Notes under the pieces: model-generated
Database searches by the model: none
What the model saw: only the letters and a program-made list of their open reading frames with translations
What the model was told of the DNA's origin: nothing
In this document: one piece after another, positions 53,611 to 60,965 of the stretch
How the letters are laid out: each line of letters opens with the position of its first letter
Numbering within the stretch: position 1 is the stretch's first letter
Position numbers and translations under genes: made by a program
Origin: Gallionellales bacterium GWA2_54_124
Lineage (GTDB): Bacteria; Pseudomonadota; Gammaproteobacteria; Burkholderiales; Gallionellaceae
Direction of reading: 5' to 3'
Length of the DNA: 64,000 nt
Assembly (NCBI GenBank): GCA_001801025.1
Contig: MGWO01000001.1
Location: 16,552 to 80,551, forward strand

Positions 53611-53796
53611 GTTTGTCTGGCATAACGCCCCACCGACGCCCCACCGACGCCCTCCGCACCTCCCGCACCCCCAAGTTCCAAAGCGGAGGACTTAGCGAGA
53701 GCCTATGGTGCATCGGAGCAGACCATTGAGCGTATCAAAGTTAGCACCGCTAATGGCGTGGGAAACCTTGTGGATGCGGGAATTCCAAAGTTAGCT

Positions 53797-54321
53797 ATGA
53801 CTTCCGCCCCGCTGAATCCTTATGAGCAACCACTGGAACTTGGAGGGGTGAGCATAAGGCAGGACTACGAGGGTCGGTACTCTATCAACGACCTCCATAA
53901 AGCAGCCGGGGGTTTGCCGAAGCACCAGCCAGCGTTCTGGATGGCTAACGAGTCAACAAAGGCCGTAGTTGCGGCACTCTTGGAATCCCAAGACTGCACA
54001 CGGGAACCCCTGAAGACCATCAACGGGGGGACTAATCGGGGCACATGGGTTGAGCGCGAGCTGGTGTACCACTATGCAACGTGGATTAATGCACACTTCT
54101 TCCTCAAGGTAATCCGAGCGTACGACCAACTGGCTACCAAGGGCATTGTGGTACATGAGGCACACGTTGACCGCTTCGCGAATGACCCCATGAAGATGCT
54201 TGAGGTCATCGGGGAGCAGATGAAGAAGATCATGGGGGAACGAGATGCGGCACAGGCTACCATCCTGAAACTCAAGGAAGTACCCAGCGAACCAGCGGGG
54301 ACACATCAGTACCCTCATTAA
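53797..54321 (+). CDS. KilA-N domain protein
   Basis: The 174-residue protein has a KilA-N domain (GRYSINDLHKAAGGLPKHQPAFWMANE ... ELVYHYATWINAHFFLKVIRAYDQL), a DNA-binding domain of phage antirepressors. A helical tail follows. The ATG at 53797 is preferred, but coding-like text (LARAYGASEQTIERIK) continues upstream in the same frame without a start, as if a gene 5' end had been lost. Confidence 0.78.
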   Translation: MTSAPLNPYEQPLELGGVSIRQDYEGRYSINDLHKAAGGLPKHQPAFWMANESTKAVVAALLESQDCTREPLKTINGGTNRGTWVERELVYHYATWINAHFFLKVIRAYDQLATKGIVVHEAHVDRFANDPMKMLEVIGEQMKKIMGERDAAQATILKLKEVPSEPAGTHQYPH

Positions 54322-54413
54322 TCAACCTAGACGAATCCCGCGTAACCCGTGGGCAACTCGCGTGGTCACGCATCAAGGCAACCGCAGCAGAACAGAGGGA
54401 ACTCTGGAGACAA

Positions 54414-54866
54414 GTGGGGGAGGCTCTACTGGTGGGTAGGAAGTTGCACAAGAGTGACAACAAGTTCAGCGAGTGGTGCAAGGATCATGGCTTCGGAGAT
54501 ATGAAGCGGGATACCCGAGCAGACTCCCTGTGGCTTGCCTCTAATTGGAACTCTGGTATCGCGTCACTCGACACCGAGATAACACATCCAACCAACATCA
54601 GGGCAGGGCACAGAGAGTTGGTACAGAAGCTCATGCTTCCTGAAGACCTACGTGACTTGAAGGTATCCGAGAAGCCCACTGTAACCCTCGATCAACGCTC
54701 TGCCGAGAGGCTGGCTAAGGTAATCAACCGTGCTAACTCAGGCGATGGGGGCAGTGAGACAGCCAAGAGGCACGTTGAGAGCATCGCTAAGAAGCACGGG
54801 GTTAGCAGTGAGGAACTTAGGGAGGTGGTGTCCCACGCAGACCCTGCGCAAGTCCTTGTGACGTAA
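54414..54866 (+). CDS. unknown protein of element 2, 150 residues or more
   Basis: The GTG at 54414 has GGAG five bases before it. The frame stays open well upstream, overlapping the KilA-N gene in another register, and the upstream text (LDESRVTRGQLAWSRIK...) looks protein-like. Thus the true start may be missing or a frameshift may join it to the KilA-N gene. The product is helical and charged, ending KKHGVSSEELREVVSHADP. Confidence 0.55.
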   Translation: MGEALLVGRKLHKSDNKFSEWCKDHGFGDMKRDTRADSLWLASNWNSGIASLDTEITHPTNIRAGHRELVQKLMLPEDLRDLKVSEKPTVTLDQRSAERLAKVINRANSGDGGSETAKRHVESIAKKHGVSSEELREVVSHADPAQVLVT

Positions 54867-55003
54867 GGATCGCGGTGATGGGGGGGTTATAGTAAAGAAG
54901 AATTTGTGCGTCTTGTCTGGGTATCTGTGTTAACACCTAGGCATCCCCCCCCCCCTTTGCAAACCTTTCGACACCCCACAATCTCACAAGGAGTTCACCC
55001 AGT

Positions 55004-55423
55004 ATGGCCACGACCCAATGTACCAAGAGTAGCACCACGACTTCCATTGCGATCCGCTTTGACCCCATGAGCAAGACCCGCATGGCATGGATCACGGCTC
55101 AATTCCCCGACCTGAAACCTTCCCGCACTATGATCCTACGCCGCGCCTTGCAGCATTATCAGCAGTACATCGAGGCCATCCAGCGCACCCCAGATGATGA
55201 CTTCGGGGAGAACATGACGATGGAATCCTTGAGACTCAGCCGTAGCGGCAACGGGGAAGTGACACCTTGGAATGATGATCCTGATTTTGCCCATCGCCCT
55301 GAGATGAACCTGACGGAGCTTATCAAGGAGTTCAACATGAACCGCAACAAGCGGGACACTGAGAGGTTCTTTAAGTCCAGCCCGTTCAAGGCCAGAGCCG
55401 AACGCATGAGAGTGGGTAAATAA
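55004..55423 (+). CDS. unknown protein, 139 residues, possible DNA-binding
   Basis: AAGGAG lies 9 bases before the ATG. Residues 12-60 (SIAIRFDPMSKTRMAWITAQFPDLKPSRTMILRRALQHY) resemble a ribbon-helix-helix start, a short strand followed by two helices. The C-terminus is very basic. Its stop overlaps the next ATG. The 11-base C run at 54945-54955 lies just upstream. Confidence 0.5.
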   Translation: MATTQCTKSSTTTSIAIRFDPMSKTRMAWITAQFPDLKPSRTMILRRALQHYQQYIEAIQRTPDDDFGENMTMESLRLSRSGNGEVTPWNDDPDFAHRPEMNLTELIKEFNMNRNKRDTERFFKSSPFKARAERMRVGK

Positions 55424-55821
55424 TGGCCGCGCCCCGTAGTGGCAACAAGGACCGCATGGCGTGGTTCAAGATGGATGCAGGGAGATTCAACACGGACACA
55501 GCCGGTTATTCATTAAGACAGTCGGGAGCATACAGCCAGCTCATGAACTTGTATTGGATCATGGGTAATTGTCTGCCAGCGGATGAGTCCGGCATTATGC
55601 GGAGAGTTGGGGCTGTTGTCCCCGAGGATATTGAGGTTGTCCGCGAGGTAATGAGGGAGTTCTTCCCGCCGGATGCTGACGGTAAACATCGCCACGCCCT
55701 ACTAGATCAGCAGTTGACCGATGTTCAGATTAAGAGCGCACAGGCCAGTGCCGCCGCTAAATCCAAAAGCAGTAAACTAAAGCAGCCACCCGCACCCGAT
55801 GCTGACACGGAGGACTTTTAA
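55423..55821 (+). CDS. DUF1376 family protein
   Basis: Residues 12-95 match DUF1376: MAWFKMDAGRFNTDTAGYSLRQSGAYSQLMNLYW, then LPADESGIMRRV and HALLDQQLTD. These domains occur in phage replication genes near helicase loaders. Here the C-terminus is cut short at 132 residues, with a lysine/proline tail. It starts in TAATG with the preceding gene. Confidence 0.72.
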   Translation: MAAPRSGNKDRMAWFKMDAGRFNTDTAGYSLRQSGAYSQLMNLYWIMGNCLPADESGIMRRVGAVVPEDIEVVREVMREFFPPDADGKHRHALLDQQLTDVQIKSAQASAAAKSKSSKLKQPPAPDADTEDF

Positions 55822-56279
55822 CCATCAACCTAGCGAACGCACTGCGGATGTTAGCGACCGCTAGCGACCGTTATGCGATAGAGAGACAGATAGAAAAAAG
55901 CGCAGCAAAGAGTACCTCCCTTGAGGCTTCGCCTTTGATGAGTACCTATATTGATTATCGCCTTTAGGTCGTGCCTCAGTATTCATTCTGAACTTCTTTA
56001 AGTATCACGGGCAACAGAATGAAGCCTTATGCATAGCCTGATATGAATTATTCATTAATGGTATCAATTCACAGTACCACCCTCAGACTTCATAGGTACT
56101 ACAGGCGGTACGCCCCAAAGCACAGCCATCAGGATCACCGCCTGAATTCCTAATGAAGCCCCCTAGTAACCTGAGTTGTACCCAGCAGCGCCCATATTCC
56201 CCACGGTTCAACCCTATGCCTTCACCAGCAGTAACACCCGTGGGGATCACTTCAGCCAATAACATAAGGACACATAACC
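55822..56279. other. 458-base noncoding region in element 2
   Basis: No gene is supported. GCGACCG occurs as a small direct repeat (55855-55871). The rest is moderately AT-rich, with an AAGGA site just before the next ATG. No obvious cos/pac or phage-polymerase promoter could be identified by eye. Confidence 0.4.
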
Positions 56280-57929
56280 ATGCCAAAGTTTGACCAAGTA
56301 GGTATTTCACAACGCGCCCAACTCGACACCCCGCAACGCTCGGTACAGACGGAGGTTGTTGCCTCCCCCGTGAACATCGCAGTGACCCCCGCAGAGAACA
56401 ACATGATGCGCCTCGCTGGGGCGCTGAAGTTAGCAACACCGGTTGTTGAGCAGTACGCCCAAGATCAGGCACAGGAAGGCAGGGTTGCCCGTGCTAACGG
56501 TCAGGAGAATCCTAATGACCTCTTTGGGTTACAAGCGAAGGGCTGGATGGAGATGGATTCCACAGTCCACGCCGATCAGGATTGGTTGCAGTTGAAGGCT
56601 GATTACATGACGAAGTTCGACAAGGAGAACTCCACTCCCGCCGACCTCGATAAGTTCATCAGCGATCGTGTTAACGGCCATCTTCAGGGGATGCCTAGTC
56701 AGCATTACAGGGATAATTATTCTGAGTTGCTGGCTAAGAACGCCGTCCAGTTACGTCAGGACTTCACTGCGTACACCATTGGGCGCATGGTGGAGAAAAC
56801 TGAGGCCAATGTGGTACAGCTTAACTACAACATGGTTAAGGACTCCCTAGCGAATGGCAAGCTACCTTCCGTCGAGGACTTCAAGGGTGTCACTCAGTTT
56901 GCTAAAGAGCACGGCATTAACATCTCGGAGTCCCGCTCGGATCAACTCATGTTTGAGGCGGTCAAGCGGTTCGCTGAAGAGGGACACCCTGATATTCTCA
57001 GCGTGTTCAAAGCGGATACCAAAGACCCCACCGACCCCACGAAGACTCAGCCGGGGATGTACTTCAAGCCGGGCTGGAAAGATAAGATCGACCAGTTGGA
57101 AATCACTGCGTCCCACAACTTCGTCACACGGAAGAACGCCGAATACGCCTATGCGGAGAACCTGAGGAAGCACGAGATTGATGCCTCAATGGGTGATGTC
57201 ATGGAAAAGATGGCGCTGGGTGACGTAGGGGGCGCTCAGGCTCTCTATGAAGAAAAGGTACGCTCTGGGTTATTCCACGGGCAGGGTGGTCAGTTGGTGA
57301 CGTGGATGGGGAACATGGCGAAGACCGCTAAGGAAACGGAAACCCCCGCCCAACAGCTTCGCATGACGGACACCCTGATTAAAGTCTATGAAGGTAAGGC
57401 TTCCTATGAGGACATCTTGAAGTCTGGGTGTACCCCAACGCAGATCACCAGCATGGCTAAGGAGCTTCGAGCGGTGCGCCATGAGAACCGTTCAGCAGCA
57501 GCCGCAGAGAGGGCTAATGCTATTGCGGACTTCACCCCCGCTATCACTAAGAGTATTGAGTACACCTCAGGTAAGGATTTCATCACGGACTTCCTCAAGA
57601 CAAAAGGAGTCGGCGCTTTTGACCCCTTCGGGGCTGTGCGTAACTGGACAGACCAACAGCGGGCAGTCGCTCAGCTAGAGTTCACGCGGCGGGCGCTCAA
57701 TGAGAAAGACCCCATGAAGCTTCGGGGGATTGTTCATGATGTTGCCACGAAGTACCGCCAAGCAATAGCCGAGCGTGAGGCCACGATGATAGGTACAGCC
57801 CCCGGCTGGCTGCAATACAGTAATGAGGAGGAGTTGCGGGCGGCCTCTAGCAGGGGGGAGGTTGACTTGGAAACCGTCAATCACCACCTCGCTTACTTCG
57901 ATGAGATGAATAAACCTAAACCGAAATGA
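56280..57929 (+). CDS. podovirus internal (ejection) virion protein-like
   Basis: The 549-residue product is almost entirely helical. Its start (MPKFDQVGISQRAQLDTPQRS) and the DLFGLQAKGWMEMD region resemble internal core proteins of T7-like podoviruses (T7 gp15-like), which form the tube that delivers DNA into the host. T7 gp15 is about 747 residues, so this one is shorter. It is the only virion-type gene in the element. An AAGGA site precedes the ATG. Similarity is judged by eye. Confidence 0.5.
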   Translation: MPKFDQVGISQRAQLDTPQRSVQTEVVASPVNIAVTPAENNMMRLAGALKLATPVVEQYAQDQAQEGRVARANGQENPNDLFGLQAKGWMEMDSTVHADQDWLQLKADYMTKFDKENSTPADLDKFISDRVNGHLQGMPSQHYRDNYSELLAKNAVQLRQDFTAYTIGRMVEKTEANVVQLNYNMVKDSLANGKLPSVEDFKGVTQFAKEHGINISESRSDQLMFEAVKRFAEEGHPDILSVFKADTKDPTDPTKTQPGMYFKPGWKDKIDQLEITASHNFVTRKNAEYAYAENLRKHEIDASMGDVMEKMALGDVGGAQALYEEKVRSGLFHGQGGQLVTWMGNMAKTAKETETPAQQLRMTDTLIKVYEGKASYEDILKSGCTPTQITSMAKELRAVRHENRSAAAAERANAIADFTPAITKSIEYTSGKDFITDFLKTKGVGAFDPFGAVRNWTDQQRAVAQLEFTRRALNEKDPMKLRGIVHDVATKYRQAIAEREATMIGTAPGWLQYSNEEELRAASSRGEVDLETVNHHLAYFDEMNKPKPK

Positions 57930-57967
57930 GGCCACCTCCCGCATAGCACGGCGCACACCCACAAAGC

Positions 57968-58004
57968 AGCCCCTCAGTGACCGCACAGAGTCATTGCAGG
58001 GGCT
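57968..58004 (+). terminator. terminator-like hairpin after the virion-protein gene
   Basis: AGCCCCT pairs with AGGGGCT across 23 bases, followed by TTC. The T run is weak. Confidence 0.5.
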
Positions 58005-58034
58005 TTCATCATTAATCAGCCAACAGGATCAACC

Positions 58035-58367
58035 ATGACAGACAACCCACCTATGACCCTGTACGACCATATCAGAGCATTGAATTCAGCAATGCAGATC
58101 TTTCAGTATCAACCTACCGAGCAACACCGCGCCGCACTACTGGAAACCCTCACGGAGTACCAACAGGCAACCGCCCAAGGTTTGTCGCTAAGCCGCGCCA
58201 TTCCGCCACCACTTGAACAAGCGGACACCCACACGCAGTACCTGAGGCGGGAACTCAACGAAGCCCTGATTCAGTTTAAGGCTAACCCTGAGAACGGCGG
58301 GGCGCTACTGGATCAACTCACCACTCAATACATTAACGAAGCACAACAAGGAAAGATCAAACCATGA
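58035..58367 (+). CDS. unknown protein, 110 residues
   Basis: The product is helical with repeated glutamine-rich segments (EYQQATAQGLSLSRA, TQYINEAQQGKI). AGGA precedes the ATG. Its stop overlaps the next start (ATGA), so the two are co-translated. No family is recognised. Confidence 0.55.
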   Translation: MTDNPPMTLYDHIRALNSAMQIFQYQPTEQHRAALLETLTEYQQATAQGLSLSRAIPPPLEQADTHTQYLRRELNEALIQFKANPENGGALLDQLTTQYINEAQQGKIKP

Positions 58368-58771
58368 ACACAACAATCAAGACATTCGGCAAGCATCCTA
58401 TTGGGATCATTGAGCAGGACGGGGGAACATGGATAGCCGCTAAGGACATCGCCAAGGCGCTAGGGTATCCGAACGCAACCAAGATTATTCAGTGCATAAA
58501 CCCCGCTAATGTAAACCGATCAAGCTATGTAATCACGGTCAATCGGGAGGGGGTAAAGGAACTGGCATATAAGGGGAGGCGCTCCGGTCTGCAACAGTTT
58601 CACCGCTGGGCGCTCAAGGAGGTCTTCAACAAGGGGCAACCCGCAGCAGCCCCAGCAGTTCCCCTCGTGCAGAGTGTACCGAGCGCCTGCCCTTTAGGTG
58701 CAATCCTCGAGATTCTTCAGAAGTTACAGCATGACGGGTGCGGATGTCAGTGTTCCGGTGGGAGTCACTGA
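58364..58771 (+). CDS. Bro-N-type domain protein, second copy type
   Basis: The first 85 of 135 residues have the Bro-N pattern: HPIGIIEQDGGTWIAAKDIAKALGYPNATKII, then FHRWALKEV. The C-terminus has five cysteines (CPLGAIL, CGCQCSGGSH). It is a short antirepressor-like protein. It is not closely similar to the copy at 51652. Confidence 0.7.
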   Translation: MNTTIKTFGKHPIGIIEQDGGTWIAAKDIAKALGYPNATKIIQCINPANVNRSSYVITVNREGVKELAYKGRRSGLQQFHRWALKEVFNKGQPAAAPAVPLVQSVPSACPLGAILEILQKLQHDGCGCQCSGGSH

Positions 58772-58789
58772 GGAAACCTAAAACCGCGT

Positions 58790-58806
58790 GCGGGTTCAAT
58801 TCCCGC
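58790..58806 (+). other. tRNA T-arm-like sequence
   Basis: GCGGGTTCAATTCCCGC has the exact form of a TPsiC arm: a 5-bp stem and loop TTCAATT, though not that of tRNA-Leu. No cloverleaf fits around it. It may be a remnant of another tRNA end carried as an old attachment site. Confidence 0.45.
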
Positions 58807-58952
58807 TCACGATATTTGATAGGCATGGGGGGCGTAAAGTAATGCGAAATCCTTGGGTTACTTTCTGTGATACCATCTGGGCTACCGCATGAGATAAGCT
58901 ATATGTAACTAATTGAATTTAAACGGTACTTATTAGCGATGCTGGCTGGAAT

Positions 58953-58977
58953 GATTCCGGTTCTGGGCACCAAAAAT
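58953..58977 (+). repeat. attR of element 2: short tRNA-Leu 3' end copy
   Basis: GATTCCGGTTCTGGGCACCA plus AAAAT matches tRNA-Leu and the five bases after it (38851-38875). The match covers the T-loop, acceptor and CCA only. Confidence 0.85.
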
Positions 58978-59005
58978 CTTCCTAAAAAATGAAATTGCGT
59001 TTTTA

Positions 59006-59026
59006 AATCCTTGCAGGATTCTTTTT
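59006..59026 (+). terminator. displaced terminator, probably of the tRNA-Leu transcript
   Basis: AATCCT pairs with AGGATT around TGC, followed by CTTTTT. It lies 29 bases past the outermost att copy, the distance expected of a terminator behind an uninterrupted tRNA-Leu gene. The rest of 58978-59226 shows no gene. Confidence 0.65.
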
Positions 59027-59226
59027 CATGTCTAGTTGTTACACAATCCAGCAAAATCATTGAATTCGTATGAGCGACGGCTCTTTTTAATTTTCCAAAG
59101 TTTTATGCGATGGTTTATCATTCAAAAAATGGGATTTCCCTGCTTTTGGTGTCGCCTTTTGATAAGCCGCGGCAACATTCATAGAATATAGCCAACGGTG
59201 AGTGTTGGTCTGGAGTGCGTGGCACG

Positions 59227-60954
59227 ATGAGAATAAAGCATATTATTTGGATTTTTTTGTTCAATGCATCCTATTCCTATGCGCAGATCGCACCTGATGT
59301 GGGGCGTGTGTTAGAAGAGCAGAAACAGCTTAATCAATTACCCGATTTCCCCTCACGCGCGCCGCTGGTTTTGCCTGAAGAAAAGGTCAAGCCGGCAGTT
59401 AGTGCGGATGAACTCCACATTACAGTCAAAGCGTTTCGTTTTAGCGGAGAAATTAAATCCTTTCCCGTAGCTGCGTTGCAGGAATTGTTGACTGATTTAA
59501 TCGGTAAGTCGCTGACGATCGGTGAGCTGCAGGAGGCGGCCGAACGCGTCACAGTCTATTATCGTCAACGAGGCTATTTCCTGGCGACTGTGTTGTTGCC
59601 CAAACAGGATGTCACCGAGGGTATTGTCACGCTGCACGTTTTCGAAGGGGTTCTGGATCGAAAAAATGGCGTGAAAATTCAAGGCTCCAAGCTGCGTGTA
59701 AAACCGCAGGTTTTGTTAAAAACGGTGCAGGCGAGTATTCCTGCTGATGAGGCGATGCATAAAGAGTCGCTGGAGCGTGCATTGCTGTTGATCGGCGATC
59801 TGCCCGGCATGACTGCAACTTCGCGGCTGGAGGCGGGCGACGAGGCAGGCGGCACGCGCGTGGCGGTACAGGCCGCAGAAGGCGATCTGCTGGTGCCCAA
59901 TCTTGCATTGAATAACCACGGTAATATATACACCGGCGCCCATCAAATCGTTGCCGGTTTGAGCGTCAATGATCCTTCCGGTATTGGTGATCAGTTTTCT
60001 GTAAATTTATCCCGCTCGCTGGCAGGATTGCTCAGCTCCGCAAAATACAGCTACAGCCTGCCGATCGGCAGCGATGGCCTGCGCGCGGGGCTCAGTTACA
60101 CCGATGTGGCATTTAAACTCGCGGGGCTGCAACCTGATCCGCAAAGCACGGGAAGCGCACAAAACTGGACGCTCAATGCACGTTATCCCGTTATTCGTTC
60201 ACTGCAGCGCAATCTGGCTTTTACCGCCAGCTACGACTGGAAGCGGCTGTTTACCGATGCGTTTCAAACGCCCGTCAGCGACAAACGTGTCGATGTCGTG
60301 GCACTTGGCTTGAACTGGGATCATCAGGATACACTGGGCGGCGGTGCATTTACATCTGCATCCCTGACCGGTGTGACAGGTAGTCTGGATTTGACGCGGG
60401 TAAAATCGGCGGCGCAGGCGGATGCAAATTCTGCTCAGACATCCGGTCGTTATAACAAGTGGTTGTGGTCACTGTCGCGCATGCAGCGACTGAGCGAAGA
60501 CGTGAGCCTGTTGTTGCAGGCATCGGGTCAGCAGGCCGGGAAAAATCTGGACGGTGGTGAGAAATTTTCCTTAGGCGGTCCGACCGGTGTGCGAGCCTAT
60601 CCGGGTGGTGAAGGTGCGGGCGATGAGGGCTACAAATTCACTATCGAGCCGCGCTGGAATGTCGGGCGTCTGGGGGAGTCCGTCGAATTTCAGCTGTCTG
60701 CTTTCTACGATATGGGATATGTCGTACAAAACCGCACCTTGTGGCCGACTGCTAATTTGCCGACGCCAAATGCTTACAGTTTGTTCGGTCAGGGGGTCAG
60801 TGTTGCACTGACCCGTCCCGGGTGGGCTGATTTTAGGATTACTTATGCGCACAAACTGGGCATAAATCCAGGTGCAAATGTCAGTACAGGTGCGGATGCG
60901 GATGGTCGGAAAGACCCCGGTCGTGTCTGGTTGACGCTGACAATGATGCTCTAG
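59227..60954 (+). CDS. two-partner secretion transporter TpsB (FhaC/ShlB family)
   Basis: TpsB proteins are 16-stranded outer-membrane barrels with two POTRA domains that export a TpsA partner. The 575-residue product has a signal peptide (to about residue 20), a short proline-containing linker, POTRA domains (about 65-140 and 145-215) and the barrel with the conserved GGPTGVRAYP motif (about 445) and a phenylalanine-free beta-signal ending in LTLTMML. ATG at 59227 preferred; a GTG is 12 bases upstream. The TpsA gene follows 11 bases later. Confidence 0.92.
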   Translation: MRIKHIIWIFLFNASYSYAQIAPDVGRVLEEQKQLNQLPDFPSRAPLVLPEEKVKPAVSADELHITVKAFRFSGEIKSFPVAALQELLTDLIGKSLTIGELQEAAERVTVYYRQRGYFLATVLLPKQDVTEGIVTLHVFEGVLDRKNGVKIQGSKLRVKPQVLLKTVQASIPADEAMHKESLERALLLIGDLPGMTATSRLEAGDEAGGTRVAVQAAEGDLLVPNLALNNHGNIYTGAHQIVAGLSVNDPSGIGDQFSVNLSRSLAGLLSSAKYSYSLPIGSDGLRAGLSYTDVAFKLAGLQPDPQSTGSAQNWTLNARYPVIRSLQRNLAFTASYDWKRLFTDAFQTPVSDKRVDVVALGLNWDHQDTLGGGAFTSASLTGVTGSLDLTRVKSAAQADANSAQTSGRYNKWLWSLSRMQRLSEDVSLLLQASGQQAGKNLDGGEKFSLGGPTGVRAYPGGEGAGDEGYKFTIEPRWNVGRLGESVEFQLSAFYDMGYVVQNRTLWPTANLPTPNAYSLFGQGVSVALTRPGWADFRITYAHKLGINPGANVSTGADADGRKDPGRVWLTLTMML

Positions 60955-60965
60955 GAGATAAGAAT

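Larger units (their letters stand above)
50148..58977. mobile_element. element 2: compact integrated element, candidate phage satellite
   Basis: About 8.8 kb between the middle att copy and the short 25-base copy at 58953-58977. All ten or so genes run rightward. They encode an integrase unlike that of element 1, two Bro-N proteins, a KilA-N protein, a serine resolvase, a DUF1376 protein, a T7-like internal virion protein and several unknowns. There is no relaxase, terminase, portal, capsid or polymerase. This is neither a full prophage nor a conjugative element. Confidence 0.72.
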
